Counted from the first letter of the stretch, positions 32,520-45,699 are shown. The stretch: 64,000 bases of DNA from Chrysemys picta bellii (GCF_011386835.1 NC_088795.1:121971434-122035433), one strand, 5' to 3'. Numbers and translations: made by a program. Notes: generated from the letters alone by a model not told the origin.

Positions 32520-34120
32520 TGTCAACAAGTTCGGAAGGGTTGCTAGCATTTTGGAGGACATGATTAGAATTCAAAATGTCCTTGACAAATTGGAGAATTT
32601 GCTGATTTCAGACCAAATGAAATTCAATAAAGACAAGTGCAAAGTACTTCACTTAGGAAGGAAAAATCAAATGCAAAACTAAAGAATGGGAAATTCACAG
32701 GCTAGGCAGTAATACTGCTGAAAAGGATGTGGGGGTTATAGTTGACCACAAATTGAATAGGTGTAAACAATGAAATGCAGTTGCAAAAAAGGGTAATGTC
32801 ATTCTGGAGTGTATTAACAGGAGTGTTGTATGTCAGATATGAGAGTTAATTGCTTTGCTTTACTCAGCACTGGTGAGGCCTCAGTTGGCATACTGGGTCC
32901 AGTTCTGGGCACCATACTTTAAGAAGATATGGACAAATTGGGAAGAGTTCTGCAAACAACAAAAAATGATAAAAGATTTAGAAAACCTGACCTATGACAA
33001 AAGGTTAAAAAAACTGGGCATGTCTAGTCTTGAGAAAGAAGAAGACTGAGTAGGAACCTGATAGTCTTCAAATATGTTAAGGACTGTTTGTGACCAAAGG
33101 ACCTTTTAATGCCAACTGACAAGGGGGTGCAGTGGGGTTACAGAAGTCTCCAGATTCTGGTATGTCCATTCTTGTTCACCAAAGAATGTCATATGAGGTC
33201 TCAAATGAAAGCCAGCGTCACACTGGTCATCAATATCATTGTGAAATGTATGTACAAGTACTATGTAAGGAGTTATGTATCTGTAAGAGAAAATTGTGGT
33301 CTTAAGCATGTGAGTTAAAAAGCAAGTCACCCAAATATGACATGCCTCAGACTGGTTCCTCCATACAGGAAGTAAAACAGACAGTGCATTTGCATTCATG
33401 AAAATAGGTTCTCAGCCAGCCTTGACTGAAAATGCTGAAGAGGACTTTGGGTGAGATCAACTTCCCCATAGAGGAGGTTATCCTGTAAGTTAAATTTAGT
33501 GTTTAGAAATTGTGTTATCATTTTGTTTTATATGTAACCATTTGTTTCAAATATCTTAACCCACTATGGACCTGTGGATAAGGGGCTGGATCCTACAAAG
33601 CGTGCGCTGACTACTTGTGTGCCTGTTGCTTCCTGCACGGAGAGGGCCTGTGGAGGCCTGGAAGATGATGTTTGTGCTGCCAAGGGCTGGTGGATTCAGG
33701 GAGCTGTTCCACAGCAGGCAGACAAGACTCCTCCATGCTAAGGATAGGTAGTGGTGAGATGCCTCACAACCCTGGATACCCCTGCAGAGCATCTCACTGT
33801 AACAAAAAATGACTGTGATCAATTATTTTCCATGTACATTGAAGGTAGGACAAGAAATAATGGGCTTAATCTGCAACAAGGTAGATCTAGGTATGATATT
33901 AGGAAAAACTTTCTAACTATTAGGATAATTATGCTCTTGGAATAGGCTTCCAAGGGAGCTTGTGGAATATCCCCATCACTGGAGGTTTTAAAAGCAGGTT
34001 AGACAAACACCTGTCAGGGATGTTCTAGGTATACTTGGTCTTGCCTTAGCTCAGGGGACTGGAGTTGATGACTTCTCAGCGCCCCGTCAAGATGCACATT
34101 TCTATGATTCTAGTATTTTA
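32520..34120 (+). mobile_element. CR1 LINE copy (plus strand), split by an LTR-like insert
   Basis: The left part (32520-33088) encodes RT after the catalytic core: LDKLENLLISDQMKFNKDKCKVLHLGRKN in frame pieces, then the frame 32855-33049 with LVRPQLAYWVQFWAPYFKK and KRLKKLGMSSLEKEED. The right part (33796-34120) holds the C-terminal end (RTRNNGLNLQQGRSRYDIRKNF) and the CR1 3' UTR, ending in TCTATGATTCTA. An insert of ~700 bases separates them. One of two CR1s on the plus strand. Confidence 0.82.
33089..33795. mobile_element. LTR-like insert inside CR1
   Basis: CR1 reads GGACTGTT just before 33089 and continues from ACTGTAAC just after 33795. The bases ACTGT are therefore present on both sides, as expected for a 5-base target duplication. 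The insert starts TGTGACC. It has no coding potential and would be a solo LTR. Its identity rests on size, ends and position; no internal retroviral motif was seen. Confidence 0.5.
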
Positions 34121-34207
34121 TCTAACTGCAAAGCTGTGCAGCTTGCATTGAAAAGTCTGGATGCTTCTTCAAAGCATGTTTGAACTTCAAGTTACAAAAT
34201 TGGGATA

Positions 34208-34249
34208 AGTTTCAGTCTCTAAGGTGCCACAAGTACTCCTGTTCTTCTT
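34208..34249. mobile_element. 42-bp SINE-derived micro-insertion
   Basis: AAAATTGGGATA occurs at 34196-34207 and again at 34250-34261, a perfect 12-base duplication. Between them are 42 bases, of which TCTCTAAGGTGCCACAAG and ACTCCTGTTCTTCTT are the same body segment as in the SINE at 19951-20136. The first bases, AGTTTCAG, resemble the SINE head in the opposite direction. It is therefore a tiny internally rearranged SINE insertion. Confidence 0.85.
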
Positions 34250-34261
34250 AAAATTGGGATA

Positions 34262-35983
34262 GAAATTTTTTAATAAAAGATCTTCTCATGAGATTTCTTT
34301 CATTTCCATTTCTGGACCCAGCAAGAAATACCATAAGAGCAAGTTCCTCATGGTAGTGTGTCATTTCTAGTTCTGATTCATAACCTTTTAGAACATATAT
34401 ATATATATATATATTTGTGAATTCAAGCTGATTCCGTCTAGTTGTTCATGTCAAAAACAAATAAACCCAAAAACAAAACAAACAAACAAAGAAAAATATT
34501 TTAAAATAAAATACAACATTGGTGGCATTCACAACTAACCTCTCTGTAAGGGATGAGTAAGTCCTGAACTATTTTTCCAAGGCATTAGCCACAAACAGAT
34601 GTTCCTTTAGCATTGGACTGCATTTATATTTGCTCCACTTCTTTTTCTTTAAAGTAATAGTTTTATTTTAGTCATCACAAAGAAACTATTTTGAATTTCC
34701 CTGTATTCTCAATTTCAGAACTCTAGAATTACTGTTAGTCTTTAAATAGAAATACCTTTTGCACTAGTGGTCCAATCCTTCTATACATACACATGATAAT
34801 GCTCATTGCTCTACTGCTAACACCTACATTACATGTTGAGGAAAGAGCAACTTGGGCTCCTTCATGAGCCCATTAAAGAAAGATGAACCAGTTGGAGGGT
34901 GAAGGAATAAATTATATCCCCTGCCCATGATCTTTCACCTTTCATTAGTACCAAATTTGAAATGAACCCTTTCTATGATTCTGAAATGTTCAGTTAATTC
35001 TACACCCCTACCTTCAACATTGCATTTCTGAGCTCTGGCTTGGGCTGGAACAGAAAAGTCAAATTTCCAAAACACAGCGAGAGAAGTTGTTCTTGTGCTA
35101 TTTCCAACAGGGACCTGAAATGGAAATATCTGCAATACTGCATGAAATATGGTTTTGTGAGCTTTGTATCCCACTGCTGTAGACTAACAGGCTTCAGAAT
35201 TTTTTAAAAAGCATCCAAGTTGAAACAAAGACCAAAGTTTTACAGTCTACTCTTCAGTGATGCCCATAAAAAAGTTATGTGCGGGATGGCGGTTTTATTA
35301 GCTCTTTCTCTTAGGACTCACTTTTGGTTGAGTGTGCTTTTGTTCTTCCTATTTTGTACTTGCTTTACTGTTTGTTAGGGATTTTATCTCACTTTCTTAC
35401 TGAATGGAAAATATGAAACTATAATTTGTGACAACGGTAATTACCAATTTGCAGTGGATTATCGTAATGTACATACCAGTATTCCATAAATAAAACAAAT
35501 GTATTCAGTAATTAATAGTAATAGCAATACTATCTTAACATTTTGGATTGAGATGAGAGAGTGCATAAGCAAAGAATTGATTGAAATGGGGAAAAAGTGT
35601 TTTTCTTTAAATCATGTTGTGTTGGCCTAACTCTGGTTTTATTGGAGTTGATGGTAAAGTTGGTATTAACTTCATTGGCAGCAGAAATCGGTCAGGGCGA
35701 ATGAAAACCCCACCCAAAATCTCTAGATGCAGACAAAGGCCAGCATGGTTTAGGCTTCAAATTAGGATAAATTTGAGGTACAGTGGGAATCTATATAACA
35801 CCATAGTAAATGGAAAAAGGTAATTCAGCCACACAGCCTAGACACAGAGCACTGTTATTTGGGATTTGGAACTGTATTGGAGAGTGGCACCGTTTAAAAT
35901 ATATATACAACAGAAAAAATGTATTCAAGATGTGAATTCCAAAGGGGTTGAAGTTATTTTGGGATTGGAACTAGAAAAAACTA
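34262..35983. other. Unannotated AT-rich sequence
   Basis: No gene recognised. An (AT)n run lies at 34395-34415 and an A/C-rich stretch at 34453-34495. Confidence 0.5.
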
Positions 35984-36055
35984 GGGGTAAAATCCTGACC
36001 CCATTGGCATCAATGGCAAACTCCCACTGATGTCAATGGGGCCAGGATTTCAGCC
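35984..36055. repeat. Short palindromic repeat
   Basis: AAAATCCTGACCCCATTG-CATCAATGG pairs with TGTCAATGGGGCCAGGATTT around CAAACTCCCA. It has the same architecture as 50101-50170 and 59647-59714. Confidence 0.75.
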
Positions 36056-37329
36056 TAAGACAGCATGCGCTAAGGGTAATGAAGAGTTTGAAACCCAGGG
36101 AAGCAGCTAAGAAGTTTGCTGGGGTAGTGAAAGTCAAGCATATATCCCTTAAAACTGGAGTTCATTGTATCACATGGAATTTTTTTAAAATCTATACTAA
36201 CACAACAACCCAAAAAGATGAGTCTTACAACCTCAATGGATAAAAAATAGTGCAAGGCAGTAGAAGTGACTTAAACTAAACAGTTATTGTCCAAAAAAGG
36301 AAAATAAAAGGGAGCAATCAGTTTAATTTTCCTTAGACATAATTACTGGTACTTAAAAACCAGCTGCTGTAATCATAGAGAACAAATATACTGTAATAAA
36401 ATTGAGTAGTGAAAACAAATATTTACTTGAAGATTATATCAAGCCTAAAGTACAAGAAATAACATTTCTGTAGTCATGATTCTGGACTGTCATTGAAAAG
36501 AACTAAAGGGCCTCATGCTATTTGTTATGAATTTATTCAAGCTATTCAGAGAAGCACACAAGTTTCCTTGTCAAGCCACAAACTGCTTATTGTCAGTTAC
36601 AGTTTCTAACCATTTCCTATGTACAACAGATCTGCAAATATTAATGACTTGATTTTCCTTGTATTCTGATAAGTTTAATAACTATTTAGGTGTCAGATAG
36701 GGAAACAGTTCAGTAGCACTTTCCCAACCTCCTCCTAAAATCCCAGGTCCACCCAATTAAGCCAACAATAAGAGATGCTGTTCACAGCAGTTGGTGCAGA
36801 TGTTTGATTGTCCCTCTTATTTCTTCTTGCACTTCGATCAGCAGTGAAATACTATACAAGGAACCCTAATAGTGGCGGGTGGTCCTGTCACTGGGTCAGC
36901 AGGGAAATACAAACACGCTGCCTTGCTTCCTGGCAGCAAATCTGGATCAATGTCTGATTCCCCTGGGCTGCTTCCTAGCCAACTCTGCTGATGTTGCTTC
37001 ATTGCGCTGCTTGGCAGTCAGGCAGTGGCTGGTATTTCCTTGGAGTTGCCTGCCTCCTCCATCAGTAGGGCACTGGTCTGCTCAGCGGCTGGTCTGGGTT
37101 CCCAAAGAAGGCTTGGCTCCCTAGAAGAGACATCTGCCTCCTTCCCTCGTCCAGCCCCAACTGAGCCACAGGGCTCTCCTTTTGTACTTCCTGTCCCACT
37201 CTGGTACTTCCGGCAAGTGGGGAAAGTTTGGCTCCACCTGCCAAGAGCAGTATAGTGTCCCTCGCTCTTGAGTCTGGAGGGAGGCCACTCTGTCTCACTA
37301 CAGGATGTTAGAGAGACTGGTCGAGATTT
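36056..37329. other. Unannotated sequence
   Basis: No gene recognised. A locally GC-richer part at 36870-37300 has overlapping frames on both strands but no domain or repeat that I can name. Confidence 0.45.
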
Positions 37330-38210
37330 TAGTTGGGACAGAAGGAGGCAGGTTTGGAGTAGAGAGGTAAATCTGTGAGTTATCAGCATAGAGAGGGTAG
37401 TTGAATTTGTGTTTGTAGATGAGATTATCCAGGGATAAGGGCTAGAGGGGGAAAGAGAAGGGAACCAAGGACAGAGCTCTGTGGAACTTCAACAAAAAGT
37501 TGGAGGGCACATGCGGAGGATCCTCCAAAAGACACTGAGGAAGCAATTAGAAAGGTTTGAGGAGACCCAGGAGAGGACAGAGTCACAGAAGCCAAAGGAG
37601 AACAGAATTTCAGGAAGAGCATGGCTGGCTGTGTCAAAGGTGGGTGACAGGACAAAGCTGATGAAGATGCAGTACTGGTTCTAAAGTTTGTCTAGGAAGC
37701 CATCATTAGAGGCTTTGGGGAGAGACAGTTCAGTGGAGTGCAAAGGGTGGAAACCAGATAGGAGAGGGTCTAGGATGGAATTGGAGGAGAGGAACTCCAG
37801 ACAGACTGCATGTTCAATGAGCTTAGAGGTGAAAGGGAGATGGAACGATAGTGGAAGAAACAAGTGGGGTTAGGAGCACTTTCTTTAAGATAAGAGGCTA
37901 AAGAATGTTTGTCTTGTGAGGGGAAAGAGCCAGAGGAAAGTGAGAGGTTACAGAGAAGAGTAAAGTAAGGGATTAGTGTGTGCACAAGGGAGATCAGGAG
38001 ATGGAATGGGGTGGGGTCACTGGGTAAATAGAGGAGTTAGAGGAGGAAAGCAGATAAGAAACTTCTGCATCTGTGATTGGAGAAGGAACAGAGAGTTGTA
38101 GGTAGGGAAGGGGGAAGGAAAGGCAAGCTGAGGGGAGGGCGAAGGTTATGTCATTCTGTCAATTTTCTCTTGGAAGAAATTGGCGAGATTCTGTACAGAG
38201 AGAAAAATGA
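37330..38210 (-). mobile_element. L2-like LINE RT relic (minus strand)
   Basis: The minus-strand frame 37655-37425 contains VPQSSVLGSLLF-PLALIPG, a mutated form of the GVPQGSVLGPLLF motif of L2/CR1-clade reverse transcriptases. The plus strand of this segment is strongly purine-rich (AGGAGGA-type), a look shared by old L2-like copies. The YADD catalytic motif is not identifiable and the frames are broken. Confidence 0.55.
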
Positions 38211-38523
38211 TGCTTAGAGCGTGCTTAGAATCTGCATTATTGCCTGTTTCTGCCGGGACTAGGTACTGTGTTTCTTCAAAAAAGTTGGGTGTAGGGTAAT
38301 GTAATAAACCTGATGAGCCTGGCAAATTCTCATGCTACTTTATATTGTTTTACGTAGTGTTTTTATGTGATTCATAAATTTGGAAAATGGCAATTGGTGA
38401 GTTGTTCTGCGTTATGGAAAAATAGCAATCTGTTTCTCATGCAGGTATTTCCAAGTTCAGATACAATAATTTGCTGTTGTGGTGGCAGTCTTTTCCACTT
38501 AGATTATTACCAGTAAAATGGTT

Positions 38524-39930
38524 TAAGAACATAAGAACGGCCATACTGGGTCAGACCAAAAGTCCATCTAGCTCAGTATCTTGTCTTCCAACAGTGGCCA
38601 ATGTCAGGTGCCCCAGAGGGAATGAACAGGTACCCATCAAGTGATCCATTCCTTGTCATTCATTCCCAGCTTCTCGCAAACAGAGGCTAGGGACACCATC
38701 CCTTCCCATCCTGATCAATAGCCGTTGATGGAGCTATCCTCCATGAATTTATCTTGTTCTTTTTTGAACCCTGTTATAGTCTTGGCCTTCACAACATCCT
38801 CTGGCAAAGAGTTCCACGGGTTGACTATGCGTTATGTGAAGAAATACTTCCTTTTGTTTGTTTTAAACCTGCTGCCAATTAATTTAATTTGGTGACCCCT
38901 AATTTGTGTGTTATGAGGAGTAAATAACACTTCCTTATTTTACTTTCTCCACACCAGTCATGATTTTATAGACTTCTATCTTATCCCCCGTTAGTTGTCT
39001 CTTTTCCAAGCCTAAAAGTCCCCATCTTATTAATTTCTCCTCATGCAGAAGCCACTCCATACCCCTAATCATTTTTGTTGCCCTTTTCTGAACATTTTCC
39101 AGTTCCAATATATCTTTTTTGAGATGGTGCAGATGTGGTCGTCCCAGTATTCAAGATGTGGGCATACCATGGATTTATACAGAGGCAACATGATATTTTC
39201 TGTCCTATTATCCCTTTCTTAATTATTCCCAGCATTCTGTTCGCTTTTTTGACTACTGCTGCACATTGAGTGGATGTTTTCAGAAAACTATCCACAATGA
39301 CTCCAAGATCTCTTTCTTGAGTGGTAACAGCAAATTTAGACACCATCATTTTATATGTATATTTGGGATTATGTTTTCCAATGTGCATTACTTTACATTT
39401 ATCAATGTTGAATTTCATCTGCCATTTTGTTGCCAAGTCACCCAGTTTTGAGAGACCCTTTTGTAGCTCTTCGCAGTCTGCCTGGGACTTAATTATCTTG
39501 AGTAGCTTTGTATCATCTGCAAATTTTGTCACCTCACTGTTTATCCCTTTTTCCAGATCATTTATGAATATGTTGAATAGGACTGGTCCCAGTACAGACC
39601 CCTGGGGGACACCACTATTTACCTCTCTACATTCTGAAAACTGACCATTTATTCCTACCTTTTGTTTCCTATCTTTTAACCAGTTACCAATCCATGGGAG
39701 TACCTTCCCCCTTATCCCATGACAGCTTACTTTGCTTAAGAGCGTTTGGTGAGGGACCTTGTCAAAGGCTTTCTGAAAATCTAAGTACACTATATTCACT
39801 AGATCCCCCTTGTCCATATGCTTGTCGACCTCCTCAAAGAATTCTAGTAGATTGGTGAGGTACGATTTCCCTTTATAAAAACCATGTTGACTGTTTTCCA
39901 ACAAATTATGTCCATCTATGTGTCTGATAA
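38524..39930 (-). mobile_element. CR1 LINE copy (minus strand) with long RT frame
   Basis: The 3' UTR (38524-39060) contains AAGAACATAAGAACGGCC and CATACTGGGTCAGACC on the plus strand, the same tail type as at 53210. Above it is the RT frame 39904-39065. It is 5'-truncated near 39930. The same subfamily as copy 2 at 10490-11595 and the copy at 53210. Confidence 0.88.
39065..39904 (-). pseudogene. CR1 reverse transcriptase fragment, 279 codons
   Basis: This is the longest frame in the window. Motifs in order: QHGFYKGKSYLTNLL (residues 6-20), catalytic block A YLDFQKAFDKVPH (40-52), GVPQGSVLGPVLF (98-110) and the catalytic FADDTKLL (128-135), so all three active-site aspartates are present. 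The thumb region follows (DKCKVMHIGKHNP). After about residue 240 the frame shifts: the expected YKSMVRPHLEYWD reads CINPWYAHILNTG. The endonuclease and the RT N-terminus are missing, so it is not a gene but a recent-looking truncated LINE. Confidence 0.87.
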
Positions 39931-40100
39931 TTTTGTTCTTTAAAAGGCATATGTAATCTCTTAAAAAATAACTCCAGACTCAGTGTGTATCAGGTTTATT
40001 TTCTCCTGAAAGGCAGACATTTGTTATTGTCCATTCCATGTGTCTTTATTTGGCATAGCCAGTTTCCTCTATTGACATATTATGTATCCAGCACAATGAC
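39931..40100. other. Unannotated spacer
   Basis: Short sequence between the CR1 and the hAT, with no feature recognised. Confidence 0.4.
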
Positions 40101-40108
40101 ACCACTAG

Positions 40109-40691
40109 CAGTGGCACCAATTCAGGTATATCTTGGGGGAGGGTAATTCTAGTCCCTGCCCCCATGCCCTCCAGCAGGGACCCAGTTCTGGTCCATGCTC
40201 AACCACCCCTCTTCCCAGAGGGACTTGATTCCTTACTTGGCCAGGAAGTCTTACCCACACAATGCATGAGCAGGTGAGGCTGGGAGTCGAGTCCTTGGCA
40301 GACTTCCTTGTGCTCCACCATACAGAAACAGACTCCCAGTGTGCAAGGGCACAGCACCATTTGGCCCATCTGCCCCTCCATCCAGACAGAAGGGCAGCTG
40401 AGCCAAATTTGAGTGGCATTGCAACCCCATTCCCCAGGTTGCAGCACCACTCACTGAAATTTGGCCTGACCGCCCCTCTGTCTATACAGAAGAGCAGGTA
40501 GGTCAAATTTTTGTGGCACAGTGACCACATAGATTGATCAACACTCTGGACCACTCTGGCAGCAGCCATACTGGTTTAATACAAGATCACTGCTTAAAAG
40601 TGGTCCCCCCCAACTCCAGGGCCTCTGGAACTTTGAGAAGTGCAAAATCCCTATGGTGGTGCATTTGCCCCCATCCTAATTGGTGCCATTC
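40109..40691. mobile_element. Old non-autonomous hAT-like element (583 bp)
   Basis: The left end CAGTGGCACCAATTCAGG and the right end CCTAATTGGTGCCATTC are inverted repeats. The flanks ACCACTAG (40101-40108) and ATCACTAA (40692-40699) match at 6 of 8 positions, consistent with an aged 8-base duplication. The interior is GC-richer than the flanks. The ORF of 154 codons on the minus strand (40569-40105) has no transposase motif. Confidence 0.6.
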
Positions 40692-40954
40692 ATCACTAAT
40701 AATGATCACATTTTTGGATGTATAGCAGGAGTCATGATAAGAACACAGAATTTGCTACAATGGATTGGGGTAATGGTTCATCTAATAGTAGTGGTTGATG
40801 GTTGTGATTCATTGGGGTAGTGGTTGTGGGAGATGCAAGAAACCCGGTAGTAGACAACTTTGGAATCACCTGCCCATATAAGAAGCTTTTTGTACCATTA
40901 TTTAATGCCCTGAAACATGAGGGCAAATAGTCCATATATATCTTCTATCTATGC

Positions 40955-41115
40955 AACTGTGCATCTCTCATTAGCCTTATAAATGTCTAGTCCTTTTCTG
41001 AATCCTGTTATATTTTTTTTGATTCAATACCACCATATACCAGTGAGTTCCACAGATGAATAATACCATGAGTAAATGCCATTCCATTGTGTAAAATTCC
41101 TTCCAGGCAATTATA
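40955..41115 (-). mobile_element. Old CR1 3' UTR fragment (minus strand)
   Basis: TCTAGTCCTTTTCTGAATCC, ACCAGTGAGTTCCACAGATG and the surrounding spacing match the CR1 3' UTR (compare TTTGAACCC and GAGTTCCACGGGTTGA at 38760-38830). Highly diverged. Confidence 0.5.
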
Positions 41116-44100
41116 CCATTAGAGAGTAGCTATTTAATGAATAGCATGGCAGTAAAACACAATTACTCTTTAGTTTGTGTTCATCTTGTGCTGTGAGAAA
41201 TACATGTAGAAAATTTAGACAAAATGATTGACAGTACTGTTGATTTTATTACCCTTATTTGTGTGGGAGACCATCTTGGCAGCTGGTTATTACTATTGTT
41301 ATCCCTGACTAGGACTTAATCACTCAAAGTATAAGTGACTTGTCACCTTTCCAGCCACTGCATGCAATTTTGAGAGGAAATGAGCGAGTCCAATACAAAG
41401 GAGTCGGCATGACACTGATTTATCCAGAGAATTGCTGGCTGCCATTCTTCTTAGTACAAGGATATCTCTGGGTCAGAAGATTCATACATTTTTCTGTAGC
41501 TGTCAGTATGTTGCTCGTGGCATTCATTTTTGAGCTGGAGTTCTAGGCTTACTGCAGGAGTCACAATATTCAAAACACTGGAACATGTCACAGCTGAAAC
41601 ACAGAAACTTAAATGGAGAGTCATCAGGCCAAGACCCTCAAAGACTCTAAAACAGCAAGAAACATCAGTTTGGGGCATGACTGTGAATACAATTGTGTCC
41701 TGCTTATAATACGGCTACGTGTGTGTCCTTTTTGGCTTCATTTGGACACAGGCACAATTGAAGTTCTACTTCTTTTTACCCTGAAATTAGTAGTTCCTCT
41801 AAACTTACACAAAGCCTCAGCACTTTAGTTCCAGATTAAAGCACCTCCTTCCCTTTGAATGATACTTATGTGTGATGCAGGTTCATGGGGACCATGCACT
41901 CTTTGGGTCGTTTTCCTAATACTGAGCTCAGGCTCCTTCAGGGCTGGCTGGAGCCCTGCTGTGGAAGCACATTCTCTCTTCTGCAATCCATACACAGCCT
42001 TCTCCAACTGCATCCCCTATTCCAATCAGAGGAGACCTTGCATCTGGAAGTAGGGGTGAGATTTCTTGCCAATGCTCTAACTAGTTTGGGCTGGAGGTGG
42101 GCTGGGGGGAAGGTGGAGGGTGGAGATGTCAGTTTCTCCTGTCTGCCTATCCCCATCCAATTAGTGCTTCTGGGGCAGGGCTACACTTTACAGCACTACT
42201 GCTGGTCTGTTGATTGGGACCTTCACATCTTACCATGGACTGGGGTTTGATTCAACAGCACATACCTGGGAATAACACTTACTTGGAGAAGTTGATACCT
42301 TGCGTACCCTGAAGACTCGAGGCAGGGTCACCTAGGGCCAAGAGAATAACCCAGTGCATACATGTATATGCATGTGTGGGCAAGGAAGGGCTCCACTTGA
42401 AGCCTTTAAAAGGTAAGGTGAGGGTGTGTTCAGGTCCTGAAAGAGATGGAGTTTGGCTGAGTGTGTGTGTGTGTGAGGGGGAGCATAAGGATTTTCTTGG
42501 AGATGTAGATGCATTGTTCTTATGTTATGTCCTTATGTATTCATATAGATAACTCCTGCTAATGGAGCTAGCAGTCTGGTTCACCTAGCCCATGTCAACT
42601 GAATCCTGAGAATTCGATCATCCCTAGTTTCGCCCATTTTTAATTTGTCATTTAAAAGCAGTCACTTACAAAGATACAGCAGCTGCCAGATGTCCCAAGT
42701 CCATGGTGTCTCTCAGAAAGACACTACTACTGCTTCTGGATTTCTGACCACATTGGGCAGCTCCTCCTCAAAAAAATCAAGTGCTAAGGCAGCAATCAGT
42801 AACAAAAGTAGATTTCATTCTTATGTTTGTAAGATACAATTCAAAATCGAGGTAAGAGTTAAAAAAGATTGACGGAGTCCCTTTAAAATACCCTGTTATG
42901 ATCAGCTGACATTTCAATAAGATTGTAGCATTTACAGGTTAAATAACTTCACAGTAAGGAATGAACATTCTGTGACCTCCATAGTAACAACAGGAAATTT
43001 CAAATATTTCCCAAATGCAGTAGAGGTGACTGCAGGCCAGATTCTTGACATTAGGAGAATAAACAAAAATCCCACCTGTGGGAACTTTAAGGCCCCATGG
43101 TTTTCATTCTGCATGTCCCATTTGCACTTCAAACTTTTTAAAATACATTTTACTTATGTGTCATTTACTACATTTATATGGAGTGCCTAGAAAAACAGAG
43201 CCCTAACCTGAATAAGGCCTCTCGGCACCACTACAATAAAAACAGTAATTGCCAACTGTGGCAAAATATATTGGCTGTGCACGACTATTGTAGATCTTCA
43301 TAAGTGATTAGTTTCATCCAAAAATGTTTTGAGCAAGGAAAATGGTGGTAGCTTCACTAATGAAGTTATTATTTGTTTTTTCTAATGATGGGAAGTTACA
43401 TATTCATTTCAGAAGTACCACATTAGGGAATGCAACAGTTGTGACCATACCTAATCCTCTGCAGATTGGTCACACTTGTAATCAAATTCTAATCAAACAA
43501 AATAAAAACATAGCACTCTGTCCTAATTAGCGGTCTCATTATAGAAAATGATAAATGAAGAATTATTTTAAAGCTAGGTTAATTGCGTATCAACATGGCT
43601 ACTCAACTTCTCAGTGGGATGCAGTTTTCTGGGAGGATGAAAGTCACCCAGCTTTGTAGGCACTATGGAAGTTCCCTGCATGCAGTGGAAACCATAGTAG
43701 TACCAGTGCATGTGTGATGGACGACTGGATAGTAGGTTCCTTTCCTTGAGGAGTTAAGTTCTATACCCACCCTCTACAGAACACCACAGACAGGACATTA
43801 TGATTGTAATGATCCCTTTTAGCTTTAAAATCGATTAAATTTGAAGATGGTTGAGGATTTGAACACGAGTCTGGAATCATGCATGTCCAATGGACACATA
43901 TATGGATGTGTGCGTGGATTGGGGTCCTGATGCCCCACAGTTTCTGAAATAGCAACTGTGAAGCTGCCCCACACCTGCAGTCTTAGAGTGGATTTATTTT
44001 CCCCACAATTGCTGCAGGGCTTTCTACACCAGTTCAATCCATCTCTTCTTTGTGTGCATAAAGGGTATGTCAACATTATAGACTGGCTCTGAAAATCTTG

Positions 44101-45190
44101 CTCATATTGTTTCCACTAACTTCCATGGAACTACTCATGTAAGTGACTACTCCTCTATATAACTACAATATCTCAAGATACAGAGGCCTATTTGTAAAGA
44201 CTATGTAAAAATAATGTTCTATAATAATAATGTACCAGAGCTCAATGTGTATTTTGACTCGGTGATTTCTGTACAACATTTGCTTAGTTTGCAAGGAAAA
44301 AGGTGGTTTTCCTCAGTGCCCGTCCTGCAAATTCAGCCTGGAATCTAAAGGTCAAGCTGGGTTCTCCCCTTCACACACATCATCAATAATAAAGATCCTG
44401 CAGACCAACTTTTACTCAGTTACTTCTGAACAACCCCATTATGTTTCATAGAATTGCATAAGTGCAACTGTTGAGTTGCAAAGGTGGAAATGAGAGTGGA
44501 CATTTGCCCTGCATTTGGAACCTAGTTAAATGATGAAGATGATGATGCACGGAAAGGAAAAGAAACCATCTTCCTCTCACAGTACTGCACTGGCAATGCT
44601 ATTAGTAGTTAAAAACTGGAAAAATTTGAAAGTGGGCCAAATTCTGAACTAAATAAAATTCCCATTTAATTTAATCTGAGATTTCATCAATTCACGAGTA
44701 CACTGTTTGACCCTGTAACATTAACGTAGAACTGATTCTGAATATACACAGGGAGAGGATCTGTTGAAAAGAACATTTTTGCTCTGTCACTTTTCAGGGT
44801 CGATCTGCACTTTAGCGGCCAGATCCCCAGTCTTTAGCAGAAGAAAGACTGATCAATTTAATGGGAAGTTTTGCCTGAATAAGGACGGAAAGATTTGGTA
44901 CTAGAAGGGTTTGGTCTGCTTCCAGTTTGTGTTTTCAGCAAAGGCACCTACTGATGCTTATTATCTGAACTATTTCACCCTTCATTTCTATGTATCCTAG
45001 TTATGAGCAAGGTATAATTACAAACACACACTTGGAAAGAAATACAATTGTTAAAATCATGGACAAGAATGAGGGAAAGGTATGTTTCACCTTTAACCAA
45101 CGACCACAAAATGAAATTGAAAAATGATCATTGCTTTTCTAAGGACAGAGACAGTTGTCTAGAACCTCATTTAAATCTTTAGAACTGAAT
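41116..45190. other. Unannotated sequence
   Basis: About 4 kb with no recognised gene. A (GT)7 run is at 42461-42474. Frames at 41885-42250 and 43342-43530 show no domains. Confidence 0.5.
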
Positions 45191-45204
45191 GGTGCTTTGC
45201 TACA

Positions 45205-45345
45205 GGAGGCCTTGTTAGTAATTTGTTCCATATTTGGCAAATGTCTTCTCATTGCTAGGAAACAGTTTTTTCCTCCTTATTTTAAAGATTTATGGTAGTT
45301 TCATTTAGTGTCATTAGATTCCCCCCCGCACCCCCCCCATCATTT
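45205..45345 (-). mobile_element. Possible very old CR1 3' fragment
   Basis: GTAATTTGTTCCATATTTGG, GGAAACAGTTTTTTCC and the spacing resemble a CR1 3' UTR in the minus orientation. The evidence is only local similarity. Confidence 0.3.
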
Positions 45346-45699
45346 TAAATAAGATGAACAGATCACCGCAAGATTCCTTTTCAGTGACAACATCACTCCT
45401 GTTCTCACATAAGGGCAATTGATGCACAGAGCCCTTCAGGTCATAGTCATAACTGACAACTCCTCCAGCTGTCATCACTCTTGCTTTTCACAGTTCCCAC
45501 ACACAGGCCCCATATCAGTATTTGTCCTTCAGTCTATGTGCCTTTTCCTATTTGTGAACCATTTCACTGACTTTCAGACGTATCATTCTAAACAACACAA
45601 GTACTGCAAGGTTTCCCATGTAACAAATACTGGGCCAGATGCACCTCTCAAAGAGAGGAGCTTAGGGTGAGGCCCTGCAGGTCTAGAACCCAGCTCTAG

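Noticed and set aside
40105..40569. A 154-codon minus-strand frame
   Set aside because: It lies within the old hAT-like element and lacks any transposase motif.
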